In this document: in pieces, positions 25,911 to 34,072 of the stretch
Position numbering within the stretch: position 1 is the stretch's first letter
Layout of the letters: each line of letters starts with the position of its first letter
Source of the DNA: JAXMBN01 sp046349875
Lineage (GTDB): Bacteria > Planctomycetota > Planctomycetia > Pirellulales > Pirellulaceae
DNA length: 64,000 nucleotides
Direction: 5' to 3'
Assembly (NCBI GenBank): GCA_046349875.1
Contig: JAXMBN010000007.1
Coordinates: forward strand, 62,001-126,000
Translations under genes and position numbers: made by a program
The notes under the pieces: generated by a model
The model's database searches: none
Told to the model about the DNA's origin: nothing
The model's input: the letters and a program-made list of their open reading frames with translations, nothing else

Positions 25911-26744
25911 ATGAAGAAGCCATCACCTCGCCCACCCGCCAACTTGAACCAACTCTTGCGCGGAGTTCCCACCAAGTGGATCTTGGCTCTTATTGTGCTG
26001 GGTATCGCCTACACCTTAGCGCAGCCTTGGATGAACCGACAGTGGGGCTGGAACCTTCCTTCGCTCGCATCTTTCATCGAAGGGGATGAACCATCCTCTG
26101 ATTCACAAGCTTCTAACGCGCCCACATCCGGTGCGCAGGCAGCCAACCGACCTTCGGCCTCACGCGATAAGAAGACCACAGCGAATTCGCAAAACCAGGA
26201 TGCCAAGGATGCGATCGCGAACAATGACAGCGCCGTCGAGCCCCCTGCCACCCAATCTAAGGACAAAGGCACCTCCACCAAGGAAACCAATCCTCGCGAT
26301 TCTCAATCGCGTTCAAACACCAGCCGTACTGAAAAGGTCACGGAAAGAAAAAAATATGGGATCTTAGAAGAGATTGGAAGCAATCGTTACCGTAGCCCTG
26401 AAGGCTTGATCTACGCGCCTGGAAGCCAGGAGGGCCATCGCTTGGCTCATATCGAACGCCACTTGACCGATCAACCGGATAGGCCAGGTAGTCATGGTGT
26501 CTTCGACGGGGACATGGAAGCCGTTTTGACATGGATCGATGAAGCTTATCGCAAGTCCAAAACCAAGGCGAAAGGCACCACCAGTGAAGTCGACTCCGAT
26601 GGGCGAACCGTTATCGATGCGAAGTTCGATCAAGCCATTGGTTACGTTGGTGGTCGAGATGGTCAGAAGAAAAAGAACCCACCGGCCAAAACCCTTCGAT
26701 TGGTCCTCGATGAAAAAAATGTGATCACGGCATTTCCCAAATAG
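25911..26744 (+). CDS. Membrane-anchored protein with a possible BECR-type nuclease domain
   Basis: The 277-residue protein has one membrane segment (about residues 22-40, ILALIVLGIAYTLAQPW), a long low-complexity linker rich in Ser, Asn, Lys and Asp (about 55-145), and a compact C-terminal domain (about 150-277). That domain contains YRSPEGLIYAPGSQEGHR, HIERHLTDQPD and SHGVFDG and ends KTLRLVLDEKNVITAFP. Its His/Arg arrangement recalls the barnase-EndoU-colicin-RelE-like (BECR) RNase domains of polymorphic toxins. That assignment is inferred from pattern only. It is flanked by the DUF1080 terminator and a zinc-ribbon gene 40 bases downstream. Confidence 0.6.
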   Translation: MKKPSPRPPANLNQLLRGVPTKWILALIVLGIAYTLAQPWMNRQWGWNLPSLASFIEGDEPSSDSQASNAPTSGAQAANRPSASRDKKTTANSQNQDAKDAIANNDSAVEPPATQSKDKGTSTKETNPRDSQSRSNTSRTEKVTERKKYGILEEIGSNRYRSPEGLIYAPGSQEGHRLAHIERHLTDQPDRPGSHGVFDGDMEAVLTWIDEAYRKSKTKAKGTTSEVDSDGRTVIDAKFDQAIGYVGGRDGQKKKNPPAKTLRLVLDEKNVITAFPK

Positions 26745-26784
26745 TTCTCTCGTCTTCCTCCTTAGCAACGCGAGCCGATCGATC

Positions 26785-27156
26785 ATGAGCACTCCGCTGA
26801 TCTATGCTGGAATATGCCCCAAGTGCGAAGGTGGTGTTTGCCGCGTTCGCCTTTGCGGTGTCGCAGCCAAACAACTCCATGGCATGGTCCTATGCGATGA
26901 ATGCGAAGCCATGTGGACTTCGCCTGATATAAAAGTTCCACCTACCTCGATGGATCCGGAGAACCCAACCTCGCCCATGACTGGCGAGTCGATTTGGGAT
27001 GAATCCAATCGCTGGGCAACCGTGGAAGACGTATGCTTACTTGGCTGGCTAGACCGTTTGATCGTGGAGAATGGCTCCATTTCTTCGCAATCGACTTCGG
27101 GCGACACGGCGGATGCGCATTCCCCCGATTCCGAGCATCGTTCTACGGGATGTTGA
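26785..27156 (+). CDS. Zinc-ribbon-type hypothetical protein
   Basis: The 123-residue protein has two CxxC pairs, CPKC (residues 11-14) and CDEC (37-40), separated by a beta-like stretch GVCRVRLCGVAAKQLHGMVL, which is a plausible zinc ribbon. The C-terminal half is acidic and Ser-rich with DVCLLGWLDRL. No catalytic motif is visible. It ends 2 bases before the start of the trypsin-like fusion gene, so the two are likely translated together. Confidence 0.65.
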   Translation: MSTPLIYAGICPKCEGGVCRVRLCGVAAKQLHGMVLCDECEAMWTSPDIKVPPTSMDPENPTSPMTGESIWDESNRWATVEDVCLLGWLDRLIVENGSISSQSTSGDTADAHSPDSEHRSTGC

Positions 27157-27158
27157 TT

Positions 27159-29387
27159 ATGAAACCGTTGATCTGTTCGTTGTGGCTAAGCGCGGGTGTG
27201 TGCCTTTGGCCCATCGTCGCTCAAGCGTATCAAGACGATCCCAAGCCGACGCCCCAACGAGACCAACAAAGCTTGGTCATGCGAGTACGCCCTTCGTTGG
27301 CTGTGATTCGCGTTGCCGATCGCGATGGTGTTCGATCGGGTGTTGGATCCGGATTTGTCATCGACTCCAAAGGATTGATCGCTACCAACTTTCATGTGAT
27401 CGGTGAATCGCGAACGTTCACCGTCGAGCTCTACCCAGGCAGGAAATACAAAGTGCTCGGCATCGAGGCCTCCGATCGCACTCGCGATTTGGCGATCATT
27501 CGTATCGATCCAGAAGGAACGGAACTCAGCCCGTTACCGCTCGCCGAAGAACCTGCAACGCAAGGGATGGCGGCCGTTGCCTTCGGCAATCCTTTGGGGC
27601 TCAAACATAGTGTGGTTCAAGGAATCGTTTCTGCGCTGCGAGAGATCGAAGGCCAAGAACTGATCCAGCTTGCAATGCCGATCGAGCCGGGCAATAGCGG
27701 TGGGCCATTGATGGACGAGCAAGGTCGTGTGCACGGCATCGTGAATATGAAGTCAGCGATCGATCAAAATCTCGGCTTTGCGATTCCGGTTTCTCAATTG
27801 AAAAACCTTCTCCGCAAACCCAATCCGATCGCGATGGATCGTTGGCTACGACGCAGTGCCATCGACTCTAAACGATGGGAAACACTCTTTGGTTCTCAAT
27901 GGAGCCAGCGATCTGGTCAGATCCACGTATCAGGAGCCGGCGATGGATTCGGGGGGCGTTCGCTTTGCTTGTCGACCGATCTTCCTCAAGATGCCGAATT
28001 CGAATGCCATGTGCAGGTACGACTGGACGACGAAGCCGGTGCAGCGGGATTGGTATTTCATGCGGATGGTGCGGATCGTCACTATGGTTTCTATCCGAGC
28101 AATGGAAAGGTCCGCCTTAGTTGCTTCCGAGGACCAGATGTTTTCGCATGGGAAGTTCTGCAAGAAGTCCCTTCGTCTGCGTATCGTCCAGGAGAATGGA
28201 ATGAGTTAGCCGTTCGGATTCATTCCGATTCGATTCAATGTTTCGTCAATGGAACATTGGTCATCGAAAGTCGTGACCGTACGTTTCGGACCGGTAAGGT
28301 GGGCTTAGCCAAATTCCGCGATACCTCGGCCAAGTTTCGTCGATTCGAAATTCACTCTTTGCGAGACGTTCCTCCCACGATCGCCAACGATCCCGAACTT
28401 CAAACCTGGATCGAATCCTATGCAAAATCACTTCGAATCACCGATGAGCAGATTCAGAAGTTGGCAACGAAAACGCCACTAGATCGCATCGAACTCCTTC
28501 AGCGCCGAGCCACTGAGCTGCAAGCTCACGCCAAGCAGTTAGAGCGCATGGCCGATGATTTACAAACCAACAGTACCATCCTAGCTCTTCAGCAGTCTCT
28601 TCAAGAACACCCCAATTCACCTCTTCGTAGTTCGTTATGGATTGCGAAACTTGACCATCCCGATATCGATGTTGCGTTCTATGTTGATCGTGTCCAAGCG
28701 ATGGCAAAGGAAGTAGGCGAACCCAAAAAGGATGAAACCTCCATCGACACTCTTGCTCGACTGAATCGTTACCTCTTTGAAGAGAATGGATATCATGGCA
28801 GTCGTGAAGAATATTATCACGCGGCTAATTGCCAAATGAATCGAGTTATCGACGATGGCGAAGGGATGCCGATTGCGTTGAGTATTCTCTACATGGCGTT
28901 GGCGGAAGAGCTCCATGTTGCGGTGGATGGAATTGGGTTACCCGGTCACTTCGTCGCGCGTCACCGCAGTGATGATGGGCGTGATCATTGGATCGATGTC
29001 TATCAGCAAGGGAAGAAACTGCATGAGGGCGAGCTATCGACGCTCGTCCTAGCCAATAGCAATCGCCCTCTCAACGAAGAGGATCTTCGCCCGCAATCGA
29101 CGCTCGAAATCAGCACGCGCGTTCTTCGGAATCTGATGGGATCGGCTGAAAGGCGCGGCGACGCCGAAGCGGTACTTCGATACGTGGAAGCGTTGGTGGC
29201 GCTCTATCCCGAGGATCCGCAGTACCGAATGATGCGAGCCTCATTGCGGCATCAAACCAAGCGTCTCGCTTTGGCCGTGGAAGATCTGGATTGGCTCATC
29301 GATCATGCTCCGTCACGGCTCGACCCTCACGATCTCATTCCGCTTCGTGAGTCCATCCTTCGCTCGATTCCCGATGGACAGCCTTGA
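27159..29387 (+). CDS. Secreted trypsin-like protease fused to LamG-like and SirB1-like domains
   Basis: ATG 27159 gives 742 residues with a signal peptide (1-23, ending AQA). The next ATG upstream (27150) overlaps the previous stop codon. Residues 35-225 are a DegP-type serine protease with triad H79 (TNFHVIG), D110 (RTRDLAII) and S180 (PGNSGGPL), without a PDZ domain. About 235-405 is a LamG/DUF1080-like sandwich (AAGLVFHADG, FVNGTLVIES). About 515-680 matches the SirB1/transglutaminase-like core (EYYHAANCQMNRVIDDGEG, MPIALSILYMALAEEL, GIGLPGHFVARH), ending in TPR-like helices. This three-part fusion suggests a cell-surface glycan- or protein-processing enzyme; no partner is known. Confidence 0.85.
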   Translation: MKPLICSLWLSAGVCLWPIVAQAYQDDPKPTPQRDQQSLVMRVRPSLAVIRVADRDGVRSGVGSGFVIDSKGLIATNFHVIGESRTFTVELYPGRKYKVLGIEASDRTRDLAIIRIDPEGTELSPLPLAEEPATQGMAAVAFGNPLGLKHSVVQGIVSALREIEGQELIQLAMPIEPGNSGGPLMDEQGRVHGIVNMKSAIDQNLGFAIPVSQLKNLLRKPNPIAMDRWLRRSAIDSKRWETLFGSQWSQRSGQIHVSGAGDGFGGRSLCLSTDLPQDAEFECHVQVRLDDEAGAAGLVFHADGADRHYGFYPSNGKVRLSCFRGPDVFAWEVLQEVPSSAYRPGEWNELAVRIHSDSIQCFVNGTLVIESRDRTFRTGKVGLAKFRDTSAKFRRFEIHSLRDVPPTIANDPELQTWIESYAKSLRITDEQIQKLATKTPLDRIELLQRRATELQAHAKQLERMADDLQTNSTILALQQSLQEHPNSPLRSSLWIAKLDHPDIDVAFYVDRVQAMAKEVGEPKKDETSIDTLARLNRYLFEENGYHGSREEYYHAANCQMNRVIDDGEGMPIALSILYMALAEELHVAVDGIGLPGHFVARHRSDDGRDHWIDVYQQGKKLHEGELSTLVLANSNRPLNEEDLRPQSTLEISTRVLRNLMGSAERRGDAEAVLRYVEALVALYPEDPQYRMMRASLRHQTKRLALAVEDLDWLIDHAPSRLDPHDLIPLRESILRSIPDGQP

Positions 29388-29569
29388 GTCTTCCATTCCA
29401 AATAGGCTCAAATTCCTTTGAAATGCCAGCGAAGTAGACACCGCCATCCGCGTGAGATTCTCGCTTTTTTGGTTTTCCAAGCATCGCCAAAACCTCTGAA
29501 ATAATCTAATCTTATAGCTCGCGATCGATGGGTCGCACGATTTCCAATTTGGTTGTTTGAGGATTCACA

Positions 29570-30727
29570 ATGTATCGACTGTTCCAAAAGTCGCTTGCTG
29601 TGGCAGTACTTTGCCAAGCTACCCTGTCGACATCTTTTCTCGCTGCGGATGACGCGAAAGAACTTACCATCGGCTCTACGGCACCCGCTTTGAATGTGGA
29701 GCATTGGCTTCAAGATGGCGGCGGAAAGTTCAAGCCTGTCACCAAATTCCAAGATGGCAAAGTGTATGTCGTTGAGTTCTGGGCAACCTGGTGCGGCCCA
29801 TGTCGCGCGAGCATGCCGCACCTTGTGGAAGTTCAAAAGAAGTATGCTGATCAAGGCGTTCAGATCATCAGCATCAGCGATGAAGATCTAGAAACGGTTC
29901 AAGACTTTTTGAAATCGAAGGTGCCAGCACCCAAGGGAGCACCCAAAGATTCCGTCAAAGACATGACCTATTCAGAGCTTACCTCGGCCTATTGCTTGAC
30001 GACGGATCCAGATGGATCGAGCAGCAAGGACTACCTGGAAGCTGCCTCCCAGAATGGAATCCCCGCGGCCTTCATCGTCGGTAAGTCACAAAAGATCGAG
30101 TGGATCGGACATCCGATGGAAATGGACGAACCACTGGAAAAAGTCTTGGCTGGTACGTGGGATCGCAATGCCTTTGCTGAGAAGTTCCAAGAAGAACAAG
30201 CTCTTCAAAAGGCCATGATGAAGTTTTCTTCCTTGATGCAAAAAGGCAAGACCGAAGACGGTCTCGCACTTTTGGAAGACCTCATCAAAAAGGTCAAGGA
30301 TTCCAGCATCCGATCGCAATTGACTTCGATTCGTTTTCAGATTTTGATGCAAGACGACAAGCTTGCCGCCAAACTACCTGAGGCTGCAAAGGATGCTTTT
30401 GCATCTGCCAAGGGCAATGCCATGGCAACGAATGAAATCGCATGGTTTCTCTTCGAAGGTTATTCCAACGGATTGACCGAGAACAAAGAACTCTTGAAGC
30501 TCGCACTTGCTGCCAGCCAAGCCGAAGTTGACAAGGCTGCTAAGGATTTCAAGGCCAGCATGATGGACACGATCGCTCACCTTCATGATGAGTTGGGGGA
30601 TGTGGCCAAGGCTCTTGAGGTTCAGAAAGCCGCCATCGCGATTGCTACCGACGAAGAAAAAGCCAACTTGCAGAAGTACCTTGATGAGCTGAAAACAAAG
30701 CTCGATCAAGCCAAGCCAGGCAAGTAA
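29570..30727 (+). CDS. Secreted TlpA/ResA-like thioredoxin with helical C-terminal extension
   Basis: The 385-residue protein has a signal peptide (1-25, ending FLAA). The thioredoxin-like domain (about 33-190) has the redox motif WCGPC (C75 and C78 in WATWCGPCRA), preceded by a GSTAPALNVEHWL strand as in TlpA-like AhpC/TSA proteins, and GIPAAFIVGKSQKIEWIGHP (cis-Pro region). The extension (about 200-385) is all helical and Lys-rich, resembling TPR repeats. It should reduce or shuffle disulfides in the periplasm. It is a single gene followed by a strong terminator. Confidence 0.9.
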   Translation: MYRLFQKSLAVAVLCQATLSTSFLAADDAKELTIGSTAPALNVEHWLQDGGGKFKPVTKFQDGKVYVVEFWATWCGPCRASMPHLVEVQKKYADQGVQIISISDEDLETVQDFLKSKVPAPKGAPKDSVKDMTYSELTSAYCLTTDPDGSSSKDYLEAASQNGIPAAFIVGKSQKIEWIGHPMEMDEPLEKVLAGTWDRNAFAEKFQEEQALQKAMMKFSSLMQKGKTEDGLALLEDLIKKVKDSSIRSQLTSIRFQILMQDDKLAAKLPEAAKDAFASAKGNAMATNEIAWFLFEGYSNGLTENKELLKLALAASQAEVDKAAKDFKASMMDTIAHLHDELGDVAKALEVQKAAIAIATDEEKANLQKYLDELKTKLDQAKPGK

Positions 30728-30779
30728 ATCAGCATACGACGATTCAAGACGCGAGCATCGCGATCTTTTGAACACTAAG

Positions 30780-30809
30780 AAAAGCCCACCGATGAACCGG
30801 TGGGCTTTT
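30780..30809. terminator. Strong, probably bidirectional terminator
   Basis: A 12-bp perfect stem AAAAGCCCACCG / CGGTGGGCTTTT with a 6-base loop (ATGAAC) sits between the convergent TlpA-like and LptE-like genes. T-runs on both sides suit termination from either direction. Confidence 0.9.
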
Positions 30810-30813
30810 TTGC

Positions 30814-31392
30814 TTACCAGCGAGCTTCCATTTGATCGATGATATGATCAGCCAATCGCTCGATGGCTCGTTGCTGAGATGTTGCCATCGATTGGCCTGC
30901 CTCAGGAACAAAGTCCGCACCTTGCGCAAAATAGAAGGCCGTTTCGCCGGGCGGAAGGAAGCGATTTTCCATGAGCACGTTTCCGCGTCGATCGAGCCAT
31001 GTGGCCTCGACAGTCATGAATGTCTTCAACTGACGCGGCTCATCGGTCTTGGTTTCGGTGACGACGCGTTTGGAGTCCGTCGTCAATCGGCAAGTCAAAA
31101 CCGAATCGGCATTCGCATCCGAAACAATCTTATACTGGCTTCGCGCTTCGAGACGTTTCTGAATTGCCTCGGTTAAACGAACACCTAACTCCGGTCGAAA
31201 ACTATCACTGCGTACGATGGGTACGTGAACCGTGCGAATGTCATTGCGAAAGAGGCTTTGCGTTCCAACTTGATAGCCTGCGCACCCAGAAAGACAAAGC
31301 AACCCTAGCAGCAATGCTGTTCGCCGAAAGAACACTTTTTCAGCTGGCTCTTTCGCGCGCTGCCAATGGCTCTGATCATTCGCCGTTCTCAT
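30814..31392 (-). CDS. LptE-like LPS-assembly lipoprotein
   Basis: The 192-residue protein has an N-terminal signal with lipobox LSGC (C37), so the mature form is a lipoprotein. It continues YQVGTQSLFRNDIRTVHVPIV and LGVRLTEAIQKRLEARS, the typical opening of LptE/RlpB-family proteins, and ends with a SQQRAIERLADHIIDQME helix. LptE plugs the LptD outer-membrane translocon for lipopolysaccharide. It is last in a minus-strand set with the BamD-like gene, 23 bases downstream of it. Presence here supports an outer membrane with LPS-type lipid export. Confidence 0.8.
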   Translation of the reverse strand: MRTANDQSHWQRAKEPAEKVFFRRTALLLGLLCLSGCAGYQVGTQSLFRNDIRTVHVPIVRSDSFRPELGVRLTEAIQKRLEARSQYKIVSDANADSVLTCRLTTDSKRVVTETKTDEPRQLKTFMTVEATWLDRRGNVLMENRFLPPGETAFYFAQGADFVPEAGQSMATSQQRAIERLADHIIDQMEARW

Positions 31393-31415
31393 GATGCAAA
31401 ATCCTATGATCCCCG

Positions 31416-32756
31416 CTAGGGATTGGATGATTTGGAACTAGAGAACGGGTTGGGGATCCACGAGCTCGATTCTTTGGGATCGCTCGAGTGAAGATACTCT
31501 TTAACCGGATCGCGGTCGTTGAACAGGTTGGCCAACCAACTGAATTGTTGGACCGGTTCACCAGGGCGCCCATCGATCTTGGATTGGGCATCGCGAGCTT
31601 TGTCGGCAAAGGGCGTATCGTTGAACTCGGTGAGGATGCGGTCGAGATACAGTTTGGCTGCGTTGTTTTCGCCACGATTGATCCGCCACTCTGCCCGGGT
31701 CCACAATCGCTCGGCTTTTCGATAACGGATTTCGGCGTAGGCTCTTGTCAAGAACTCGCGATTCTCTTGGGACTCTTTGGGAAACTGCTTATTGATTTGC
31801 TTGACGAGCTTATCGGCTTCGTTCAATGGATTCTCGGTGTAATCAGCACCTTCGTAGGTTTCCATTACCGACTTGAGACCGAGAAAGTGTGCTTCAAATT
31901 GATGAGGACTTTCGGGGTGCGTAATGCGAAGATCGGAGTAGTGATCGGCCGCATCTTGATAAGCACCTCGCTGAAAGGCTTCATTGCCGAGAACCATTGT
32001 CACGTCATCGGAGAGCCGCCCAGTTGGATTGGTCATACGAACATTTTCGAGGGTTCGCCGACCATGTCCACCCGTGTCACTCCAAGGTCGTTTCTTATCG
32101 GTAAGATTCACCATATAAGAAGTGCTTGGCTGGTCCTTTCGCAATTGGAGCCAGTACATACCGATTTCCATCCGGCGCGAGTCGATCAGATCTTGGTATT
32201 TGCTGCGAGGGTGCTCCTTCAAAACGCGAGCGTATTGTTCTTCAGCGTTCTTATACTCTTCCGCAAAGAAATACGATTCACCTGCCATCATCAGAGCATC
32301 GTTTTCGAGATAACTGCTCTGCCAATGCTTGGCCGCGTTCTTGTATTGTCCGGCCGCTTTATGGAACAGCTTGAGCCGTTCGGAATCCTTTGCGTTCTTA
32401 GCCTCTTCAAAAGTCTTTTCTGCTTCTGCGTAAAGCTCTTTGGCCTTTTCAGGTTCGGCTGGACGGTCGGCTAATCCCGGAATGTACTGAGCAATCGCGT
32501 GCGTGGTTGAGCCACGTTTCTTTTCGGCCTTCGCCCCTTCAGGACGTACCCAGTTACCCTCATCATCGTGGTAACCTTCCACCGAGTTTCGCATGTCTTG
32601 ATAGTCTTTGCCCCCACCGCGATCGGGGCGCCAAAGCTGACAACCGGTGCACGCGAATACCGCAACACTCCCGATTCCGAGAAGCAGAGTGTGAGTGAAT
32701 AATTTCGCGGCTAATGCAAAAGCACGCGCGGGGTTTCGGTGCATGGCTTGAGACAT
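31416..32756 (-). CDS. BamD-like TPR outer-membrane lipoprotein
   Basis: ATG 32756 gives 446 residues; the frame to 32765 would start with TTG inside recO. The signal ends at a lipobox ACTGC (C39). Residues 90-430 are TPR-like, including ENDALMMAGESYFFAEEYKNAEEQYARVLKEHPRSKY (YFFAEEYKNAEEQYARVLK in part) and EARFLGLKS-like repeats, the arrangement of BamD/YfiO. It probably sits at the outer membrane inner face and helps fold beta-barrel proteins. It is longer than classical BamD (about 245 residues), so it may be a planctomycete-specific relative. It follows recO by 5 bases. Confidence 0.72.
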   Translation of the reverse strand: MSQAMHRNPARAFALAAKLFTHTLLLGIGSVAVFACTGCQLWRPDRGGGKDYQDMRNSVEGYHDDEGNWVRPEGAKAEKKRGSTTHAIAQYIPGLADRPAEPEKAKELYAEAEKTFEEAKNAKDSERLKLFHKAAGQYKNAAKHWQSSYLENDALMMAGESYFFAEEYKNAEEQYARVLKEHPRSKYQDLIDSRRMEIGMYWLQLRKDQPSTSYMVNLTDKKRPWSDTGGHGRRTLENVRMTNPTGRLSDDVTMVLGNEAFQRGAYQDAADHYSDLRITHPESPHQFEAHFLGLKSVMETYEGADYTENPLNEADKLVKQINKQFPKESQENREFLTRAYAEIRYRKAERLWTRAEWRINRGENNAAKLYLDRILTEFNDTPFADKARDAQSKIDGRPGEPVQQFSWLANLFNDRDPVKEYLHSSDPKESSSWIPNPFSSSKSSNP

Positions 32757-32761
32757 CCCTG

Positions 32762-33541
32762 TCAACGCGCCAAATCCTCTAGGTACGATTGCATCTGCAA
32801 TCGCTTATCCAAAACGGTTGTCAAATATCGCGATATACAGCCACGAATCTCGCCTCGTACCCGTTCTGGGATCAGAGGCAAATCTTGGCTACGCCACTCT
32901 TCCTGCGCGAAGCGACTCATGGCAATCAGCGTTTCCGGATGCAAACGCAAAATCTGCCTTTGTCCCATCCAACAGGTGTCGCAAAGCAATCCACCCGCTT
33001 CTACCGAGAATGCAACCAACGACTTGGAAGATTCAGTGGGTCCTTCGGGCTCCAGAACTTCTTGACCACATGCTGCACACTGCAACAAGCTGGGCTGCAA
33101 GCCCAGCAAACGCAATGCCTGCAACTCGAATCGCAAGATAAGCTCGCGTGGAGATTGGTCTCCATCAAGCCCTTCCAGCGTTTCATCAGTAAGTTCGTAC
33201 AACTCGCGAACAACCAACCCTGGTTCTGTCATCGCCAGTAACAATTCTGCAACGTAGTAGCCGCAGTAAAGACGCATCAAGTCCCGCGATCCCGCCCGAA
33301 AACGTCGCGTCAGCTTCGCTTCAGTCAGGATATCGAGCGCATCATGAGACTTCGGGATGAACACTATGCGACAGACGGCTAGAAGGTCAAGAGCAGCCTC
33401 GAACGGACTTTTGATTCTTCGAGCCCCTTTGGCGACGGCCGAGATCCTGCCGAAGTCTCGGGTCAAAAGCGTAGCAATGCAGCTCGTCTCGCTCCACGTA
33501 AACACCCTGATGACGATTGCATCGCTCTTTTCGCTAGCCAT
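32762..33541 (-). CDS. recO: DNA repair protein RecO
   Basis: The 259-residue protein starts AIVIRVFTWSETSCIATLLTRDFGRISAVAKGARR, the RecO OB-fold opening (SETSCIATLLTRDFG in part). The zinc site CAAC (C155, C158) and CDTC (C187, C190) and a C-terminal helical half are also family marks. RecO loads RecA at gaps with RecR and promotes annealing. It sits between a TPR gene upstream (2 bases before its start codon) and the BamD-like gene downstream, so it is part of one operon. Confidence 0.92.
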   Translation of the reverse strand: MASEKSDAIVIRVFTWSETSCIATLLTRDFGRISAVAKGARRIKSPFEAALDLLAVCRIVFIPKSHDALDILTEAKLTRRFRAGSRDLMRLYCGYYVAELLLAMTEPGLVVRELYELTDETLEGLDGDQSPRELILRFELQALRLLGLQPSLLQCAACGQEVLEPEGPTESSKSLVAFSVEAGGLLCDTCWMGQRQILRLHPETLIAMSRFAQEEWRSQDLPLIPERVRGEIRGCISRYLTTVLDKRLQMQSYLEDLAR

Positions 33542-33543
33542 TG

Positions 33544-33867
33544 CTACTCGCCAGCAGCTCCAAGTTGTGATAGCAATTCAGCCATCTCGGCCGCAGAATG
33601 ATGATCCTGTTGAAGGCGAGCCGCTTCGATTCCATTGCGAAGATAGGTCCGAGCCTTCTCGACCTCACCCACCTGGACGCACTGTTGGCCTGCCATGAAG
33701 AATGCTGGCACATAGGGAGGCTGTTCTTGAGTGAGAGCATCAAAGAGCTCAATACATTTCGCATGGTTCTCTTCTTTGCGATATTCCATTGCTAGCGAAT
33801 AACGCAAGAATCGATCGTGAGGCTCCAGCTGCAACATGCTCTCAATTTTCTCACGTCGGGTACTCAC
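33544..33867 (-). CDS. Small TPR protein
   Basis: GTG 33867 is chosen because GAGGAG lies 6 bases upstream; the longer frame to 33891 begins upstream of that site. The 107-residue product STRREKIESMLQLEP is made of about two to three tetratricopeptide repeats (DRFLRYSLAMEYRKEENHAKCIELFDALTQEQPPYVPAFFMAGQQCVQVGEVEKARTYLRNGIEAA, quoted in part as LAMEYRKEENHAKCIELF). It is probably a protein-interaction scaffold. First gene of the TPR-recO-bamD-lptE set. Confidence 0.8.
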   Translation of the reverse strand: MSTRREKIESMLQLEPHDRFLRYSLAMEYRKEENHAKCIELFDALTQEQPPYVPAFFMAGQQCVQVGEVEKARTYLRNGIEAARLQQDHHSAAEMAELLSQLGAAGE

Positions 33868-33967
33868 GATGTTCTCCTCTAGCCTCGGCAATCACTCAAT
33901 CAGGAATCGTTCCACTCGAAGGTGATCGACTCACCTCACGACCTTCGTTAGGTGGTGTGCAAAACAC

Positions 33968-33996
33968 AAGAACCGCAACTTTCGATTGCGGTTCTT
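33968..33996 (-). terminator. Terminator downstream of the DUF11-like gene
   Basis: An 11-bp perfect stem AAGAACCGCAA / TTGCGGTTCTT with a 7-base loop is followed on the minus strand by a TTGTGTTTTG tract. It lies about 80 bases beyond the stop codon of the gene that ends at 34073. Confidence 0.75.
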
Positions 33997-34072
33997 CGTG
34001 GTTTGTTTGCAGACCTATCGAGGAAGAACGATTGGTCATTTTAAGGCGATAGCAGAGAATTGCCTATCGTCC

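Noticed and set aside
31488..32474. 328-codon plus-strand frame opposite the BamD-like gene
   Set aside because: No signal, motif or ribosome binding site; the minus-strand lipoprotein gene has lipobox, TPR pattern and operon context.
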